Positions 57,857-64,000 of a stretch of DNA of 64,000 bases are shown here, piece after piece. Location of the stretch: the NCBI RefSeq assembly GCF_042453785.1, contig NC_091666.1, positions 26,990,501-27,054,500 of the forward strand. Reading direction: 5' to 3'. Position numbers and translations under genes: made by a program. The DNA comes from Malus domestica. Taxonomy: Eukaryota; Streptophyta; Magnoliopsida; Rosales; Rosaceae. How positions within the stretch are numbered: position 1 is the first letter of the stretch; each line of letters opens with the position of its first letter. The notes below the pieces were generated by a model. The model ran no database searches, was not told the origin of the DNA, and saw only the letters and a program-made list of their open reading frames with translations.

Positions 57857-59310
57857 CAACCACATGTGTTCCACGTCATTCAATTCGTATTTACGTGCTA
57901 GACTTGAAAATTAGACGCACATAGTAAAAATAAAATTTCACATCATATAAAAGAGGAATCTTTTCACTTCAAATATTATCCTTTTCACTTAAATAAGCAA
58001 ATTGTTCATCTGTTCAGAAAGGATAGGGTATGATCGCTGCTTTACATTCCAGTTTAACAACCTTAATTAATAGTATGTTTTAGTTATTAGATTCTGTATA
58101 TAGGACTTGGATTGTCTGCCATTCCCATCTCATACCCTCCTCATGCCTTCATATTTTTGTGGTCATGGTTGAGCTATGTTAACATTTTATATTCCCATTA
58201 TTTTTTATCTTATTATTTTGATAAAAAAATTAATATAAAATGTTAACGTGGTTTAACCGTGACCACAAAATATAGAACGGCATAAAAAGAGTATGTAAAA
58301 GGAAGGACAGACAATTCAACTCCCTGTATATAAGCATGCGTAGCAGTCTAATTCGTGTCCTTAGATTGTGAATTCAGTATTAAATCTTATTTTCCTCAAA
58401 AGTAATAAATAGATTGCGCCCATCGCATCACATCGCATCGCATCACATGGTCCACAATAGCGGGCTGGCTAAGTGGACGGGACACCTCTTAATAGCGTCA
58501 CCACGTGAAGACAAATGTCACCGCTTGTGCGACTGTTGGACGCCATGGAAACGCACACTGGAACCCTTCTTCTGGGTTCTTCGTCCATGCGTGCAGAACC
58601 CCGACCGTCATTGTTTAACTGTGAACGTCGACAAGAGAAGGGTTGGACGAAGGGTGTATACTATGAAGAGATCGGCACATGAAATTTTTCTCACGTCATG
58701 AATGTTGGGGGATGCTCAGCACTATTTTATAGAATTGTCACGGGTCTATTATTTAACTATAGTTACTTATACATTAAATTGATATAAAAATAATAATTTT
58801 AAAAATATCTATTAACAAAAAAAATTTATTATCTGAAAAATGGTAAAGAGATAATTTGTTCTCTATCACAATATAATGTAATTTTACAAAATCCACACTA
58901 GTTGTATATAGTAAACACACACTAGAATTCATAGTGGTGAGCAAAAATACATTTCTGTACATATTACTGTTCATGCATGTATGTAGTATACTGTGTATGA
59001 CCATTTTATTTATTTTCAAAATTATTTTGCGTAGCTGATGGTCAATGAAAAAGCTGTATATACTTTCACATAAGGCTGAGTAGCTATTATTACTCTCATA
59101 CCCTCAGTCTCACTCTTCCATTAGCAGTTTACTTTTATGTATTTTAGTATGCATTTGTTTTTAGATCAATATATTGGTCATTTAAGAATGTACTTATACG
59201 ATAGTCTTTGTAATTGTGTTCTCGTGTTTTAATGGAATCTATCACTTCTTGCAAAACTTCACTTGTCAAGTTTGAAATAAAATTGATGCAAATCGAGAGA
59301 TAAAGGGCTA
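57857..59310. other. Intergenic, no gene seen
   Basis: Contains a short GCATCACATC-type repeat at about 58422-58448 and an inverted pair, TGTGGTCATGGTTGAGC-like at about 58158 and GTTTAACCGTGACCACA near 58250, that could be a small foldback element. No supported gene. Confidence 0.4.
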
Positions 59311-59468
59311 GTTTGATATTGCTCTATTTAAAAATAATTAAAAAAAAATGATTATGTTCTGCTGTGGGAATAAACATGTGTAAAATAAAGTTTGATATTG
59401 CTCTATTTAAAAATAATTAAAAAAAAATGATTATGTTCTGCTGTGGGAATAAACATGTGTAAAATAAA
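59311..59468. repeat. Perfect 79-base tandem duplication
   Basis: Two adjacent copies, 59311-59389 and 59390-59468, are identical in all 79 bases. No coding content. Either a very recent duplication or an assembly artefact. Confidence 0.95.
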
Positions 59469-60685
59469 GTTGTGTTAGTGTTTGGTGAACTTTTTTTTTT
59501 TTTTTTGTAAAAGTCCTTATAACAAAAACTAGTGTCAGAGTATTTGGTAAATTTTTATATAAATTGGTGTGAATATGTTAAAGGACTAAAAAAGAGAGGG
59601 TATTTAATGTGATATATAATTGTCCAAGAGAATAATGTAGATGCAAAGATTGTAATTTTAAAAATATGTAAGTGTATATTTGCCATTAGAAAATTTCATT
59701 AAATAAGCATTGATCACTATGCTTTAAAAAAATAAAAAAATAAATTTTTTTTTTAGAAGCATGGTAGATCATGGTTCTGATTTTCTATACTTTCCTATTG
59801 TCATTGGCAACAATCTTTTAAAAAAGTGTTTTTTATTTTATTTTAATTTTTATTTTACCAAACACATTTGATGTTTTAAATTTTTCAATAAATTACTTTT
59901 TTTTGAAAAAACTACAATCTCAAACTAGTCCGGAATAGAGTGAAGATGAATTGCATGTCGGAAATTGGCAACAAAAAATGCTCTACAATTTGGGCTCCGT
60001 TGTCCCATTCGGGCCAGTAACTTGATGTTTCAAAGATAATAGCAGCACGAGTCCAACACATTGTTTTGCTATTCGGAATAAGTTATTTTGACCAAATTTT
60101 TAAAATTTATTATGTTTTATCAGCAGTTTAAGTCATTTAAGATATTAAATATATATATTTTTTGTTTAATTTTTTTTTTTTGGAACTCCTAGAGTCTAGG
60201 GGTAATTTATAAACTACGTATATGATGTTAGGTTTAATTGAAAATTAAAAAAAAATCTGGTTATAAACAGTCTATGAGTGAAATAAGACAACAAAGAGGA
60301 CCACGAAAAATAAATAGAAAAAAAAAACAAAACAAAACCGTTCAAGCTTTTGGGTTTCACGTGGGCTGGCCAGTAAAATGTTGGGCCCATCAAGTGGACC
60401 CCTCACCAACCCATCATGCTCCAAGTTCCCAATCCATCCATGCGAATAAGACACAGCGCTACACCACGCGCTTAGCGTACGTCTGGGTTCCAATTGGGGA
60501 TGTAATAACCTAATAACGAAATATTCTAACCCCATCACGGTGAGGCTGCAGCTGCAGAACTACAGTCTTCAGTTTATGGGCTGCTTCGTATGACAGAGAG
60601 CGGTGGCCCCCATAGCTCCAATTGCTTTATATGCATTACGTAATGGAAAGAGATCCTCTCTAGATATTTTTCACCAATATCATCG
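59469..60685. other. Intergenic, no gene seen
   Basis: AT-rich at first, then a GC-richer part at 60340-60620 with no convincing coding frame. Confidence 0.4.
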
Positions 60686-60801
60686 GATCAAGTGATTCGA
60701 ACCTTTAAAATTTCATCCAACGATCCATTTATTTTGATTTCTCAAAAACTATAATAATTTTTGGCCGTTTAATGAAATTTTCAAGTCCCGGATCACTTGA
60801 T
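60686..60801. repeat. Foldback MITE-like element
   Basis: The ends GATCAAGTGAT and ATCACTTGAT are inverted repeats around arms reading AAAATTTCATCCAACG and GTTTAATGAAATTTT. Similar in design to 49075-49181. Part of the right arm phrase TTTCATCCAACGATCCA recurs at about 60846. Confidence 0.5.
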
Positions 60802-62508
60802 TTAATGACCTTGTTGGAAGAGATCCTCTTTCTGACCAAAAAATAGAATTTCATCCAACGATCCACCTGTTTTGATTCTATAATGATCTCTTTGACCAAA
60901 AAAATGAATTTTTTTGAATTTTTTTTAATGGAGCAATTATTTTATTTTGATTTTGGTTCTAATTTGATAAAAGAATATTATCACTTAAAATTTATTTTTT
61001 TTAACAAATAATATATTAATTTACTCTAAATATATTTAAACTATGATTTTTCGTGCAAATGCAATACTCTTAAAAAACTAAACTACAAATCAATTACAGC
61101 TTAAATTTTAAGATGGATTGTTTTATGTAACATTATTAGTCTAAACTACACAAACAGAAAAAGGAATATTTTAACTTGGGGACAACGAGTTGAAAAACAA
61201 AATCCTATTAAATTTATTTATTTTATTAAATTTTATTACAGAAGAAGAGTTTGAAATTATCATAATAATTTTAAAAAATAGGTAATTTCCAATCCTAAAT
61301 ATATAGTTAAATACCTAACATCCTCTTCACTAAGATGTTGGATCGCATGCAAAGATAATCAATTATTTAATTGCATGATACATTTTTTATATTGAATAAT
61401 TACTCAACATACGTAAAATATTATGGATGTCTAATCAACAATATTCTTAAATAGTTTTCATCACGGATGATTAAAACAATATTGTCCATATAATCTTTAC
61501 GTTGAAATTTCTGGCTTACTATTCCAAAGTTGAAAATGTTTGTACCTACACGTTATTTATACGGTGTGAGAATCGATATTACAGATGTACAACCCCATAA
61601 AGTCTTAACAAACTGTTAATTATAAAAAATAAAACAAATCAAATAATTGAGGTGCATGCATGTAGTTCCAAATTCAAATAGTATGAAACCTGCTTGTTAA
61701 TTTGCTAGCAGCCAATTCATGTTCATCCGCTTTCTTGAAATACACGAATCTTTTATAGAAAGTGATGTTACTGTTATCCGATGTTGCAGTGCATGATTCT
61801 TTGCAGATGTCGTCGTCTTGATTGATTGCCTGAGTTGAAAGGCATCGTTATAAACTTTGTAGTGAAGATATACAAAGTTTTCATGTGAAAGGAGATAGAG
61901 GAGGTTTATTTAACTTGAATGTGAAGGATTGGATATGCCCTTCTTCGTATGCATCGCTTGTTACAGTAAGATAAGTACAAAGAAAAGTGGATTAACATGT
62001 CAACTCTCGATTTGGTCCCTCAGTTATTATATGAATGAAAAATTAAGTCTCTAATTTACTTTTTCTTGAAAAAAAATAGGTCCTCAACTCATAAAACATA
62101 TAAATCTTATCTATACTATTAGATTCAAAGATATTCTCTCTAGTTTTTTAACATTTTAAGTTACATGTCTTGCATGTAAGACTCTTCAGAAGATAATACA
62201 TTATTTTCTCGCCCATAAGACCGTTAGATATATTACAACTCTAAATGACAATTTAAATACATTATTATTATTATTTTTTAAATAAGTCCTTATAAAAACT
62301 ACCCAACAATTCTCAAGAGTGTATCACATGCAAGTCACATGAAATAAATTGTATGAAAAAATAGATAAAATAACTTCATTTCTAATATTAAGAATAAATT
62401 AACAATTTTTTTATAAGTTTAAGGACGTCCTTAAAAAAAGACTTTAATTTATCGAGAGTGGTGATTCAAGGACTACGTTATTTTTTTTTTAATAAACGAT
62501 ATTATCTA
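60802..62508. other. Intergenic, no gene seen
   Basis: Very AT-rich DNA. The stretch at about 62000-62500 has repeat-like phrases (CTCGATTTGGTCCCTCAG, AGGTCCTCAACTCAT) but no defined element. Confidence 0.4.
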
Positions 62509-62652
62509 CACTAAAAAGCATGGGGTAGACTAAGCCTCACAATGGACTAGCAATCATGTAATTCAAATTCGTTTTTAGCGAGAATCGAACCTAATAGGAT
62601 CTCTCACTTACAAGTGAAAAGGAATATCACTAAACCGTAGTACTATATGACT
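62509..62652 (-). mobile_element. tRNA-derived SINE
   Basis: On the minus strand TACGGTTTAGTGATATTCC resembles a Pol III A box region and TTAGGTTCGATTCTCGC a B box. A non-tRNA body follows with GCTAGTCCATTGTGAGGCTT. The order and spacing match plant tRNA-derived SINEs. The ends are approximate and I did not confirm a target duplication. Confidence 0.65.
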
Positions 62653-63829
62653 ATCAGACATTAATTTTAAAAATTAAAAACTCAAAACTATCAAAAAGTA
62701 AGAGACAAACTCTCTAAATTATAATAAAATAATACAAAAGATAACAATCCTAAATGCACAAGTAACAAGATTAACACCTACCACAACAATATATAGGCTT
62801 ACAAGAAATTCTGATTGAAGACAAAACGTGAAAATAACAAACTTCTAAATCTCCTCAAAAGTTAAAAATACCTAGTTTAACAATCAAATTTGACTTAAAT
62901 AGTACATGTGTCACATTACAAAAGTGAGCTTGATTAGTGACGCCACTATCCTCAAACTCGGAAGATAATTGTATCTTAAGGGCTAAATTTGAGTTTGAAA
63001 TATAAATATGTAATGCTCAATTTTGTTGCCGGTTTGTATTGTTTCGTTGTCCATTCTGTCGTTTGTTCTACAGTTTCTTCCCACGCAGAGAACTGAGGCA
63101 GTAAATTGAAGTGCACACATGATGATTATATATACACACGGCGCCACATATAGTAGTACATAATACGTAGCAATACCAATGTATAAAGTTATTACGTAGA
63201 CTCCAACACGCAAGTCCCAAGCCCATGCTTGATGCTCTCTCTCTCTGTGAGCGTTGTACCATGTTGACCACTTTCCTCCCATCTCTCTCAATAAGATAAT
63301 AAGATAAGAGGAAGAAATTGCGGCGTTTAGTGAAAATTACAAAATGTGAATCAATCTGCATCATTCATCATCATGATCAGATTCATCACTGATGATCATC
63401 CAGTAAATAAGTACAATAAATACTCGAGCTCACCACATCAATGCAGATCAGTCAGTACCCACAAACTTTCTGACACAAAATTTATCAAATCTAATCTTTT
63501 TTTCTTTCCTTTCTCTTCCTTCAGAGGTCTGGTAAAGAAAATAAAATTTAGCAGTGACTGCACCCAGTGACTAAAGTGTAAAAAAGTTATGGCAAAGGAT
63601 TATGAGTGCCCCACTAATGTCCTTGGTTGGTAGTTGCCCGTAGTTTGTGTTGCATACTTGAGATAGAAGTCCGAAATGTCATGGGTTTTAGATTAAAACC
63701 AAGATACACCCATTTGGAAATATGCTTTTCTAGTAACCACTTCATTCTTCATTATAAGACCTAAATTCTTTTAAATAAAAATGTAAGTGCTTCGTGAAAA
63801 AAAAAAACACTTTGATTCTTAGAAATTGA
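62653..63829. other. Intergenic, no gene seen
   Basis: No supported gene. The overlapping minus-strand frames at 62983-63364 have no family similarity. Confidence 0.4.
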
Positions 63830-64000
63830 TGTTGAGAGCATGAAGCCAATATTAAGAAACTAAGAGATTTTGCATGTGTTTATAAGTAACTGGGTTACTC
63901 TCTATATAACTAATGAGTTTTATGGTGAAACCTCAACTATCTACATGGTATCAGAGCCTAGTTGTCCCATGCGTGGAGCCTTACGGTCATACGTGTTCCA
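63830..64000 (+). mobile_element. 5' LTR and primer-binding site of a TRIM/Copia-like element, cut by the window end
   Basis: An LTR-like segment from TGTTGAGAGC (63830) to CTACA (63945) of about 116 bases abuts TGGTATCAGAGCC, a textbook initiator-tRNA(Met) primer-binding site. The element runs out of the window. The short LTR suggests a TRIM. Confidence 0.6.

Overview
The window is nuclear DNA from a flowering plant. The genes have many small GT-AG introns, and the intergenic space is packed with LTR retrotransposons, MITEs, SINE and LINE fragments. Protein content and repeat style suggest a woody eudicot, most likely Rosaceae (inference, not proven). There is no CRISPR array, operon or prokaryotic system. 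No certain tRNA or rRNA gene was seen.

Seven genes appear intact. In order they are: (1) a BAHD acyltransferase close to omega-hydroxypalmitate O-feruloyl transferase (11846-14756, minus); (2) a DEK-type chromatin protein in 11 exons (25110-28978, minus); (3) ribosomal protein eL8/L7a in 7 exons (30620-33048, plus); (4) the SWI/SNF subunit SWI3A in 7 exons (34310-37020, plus); (5) a single-exon DUF4408/DUF761-type membrane protein (38180-38818, minus); (6) an HVA22-like TB2/DP1 protein in 5 exons (47865-48814, minus); (7) a FatB-type acyl-ACP thioesterase in 6 exons (50994-53230, plus). I rebuilt every exon chain by hand and each closes in frame. The genes are not functionally linked, apart from two neighbouring chromatin factors (DEK, SWI3A) either side of a ribosomal protein gene.

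Layout. From 1 to 11 kb lies a wrecked PORR-domain organelle RNA-binding gene, split by a young Copia-type element and a hAT-type element, then Gypsy-like debris with a solo LTR. From 11 to 19 kb is the BAHD gene, with a Harbinger-type element in its intron and a broken copy of its own 5' end 3.6 kb upstream. From 19.9 to 23.7 kb is a complete LTR element without polymerase; it carries fragments of at least two host genes (a BAHD acyltransferase and an endo-beta-mannanase) and two tandem arrays. From 25 to 39 kb is the gene-dense core. From 41 to 47 kb is a second, older Copia relative followed directly by a long solo LTR. From 47.8 to 53.3 kb are HVA22 and FatB. From 53 to 64 kb is gene-poor and repeat-rich.

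The most unusual object is the gene-capturing LTR element at 19864-23666, whose interior also holds four tandem copies of a TATA-bearing LTR segment. Next are the FatB protein without the usual hydrophobic N-terminal anchor, the partial duplication of the BAHD promoter and start, and a possible J-domain capture in the young Copia element.
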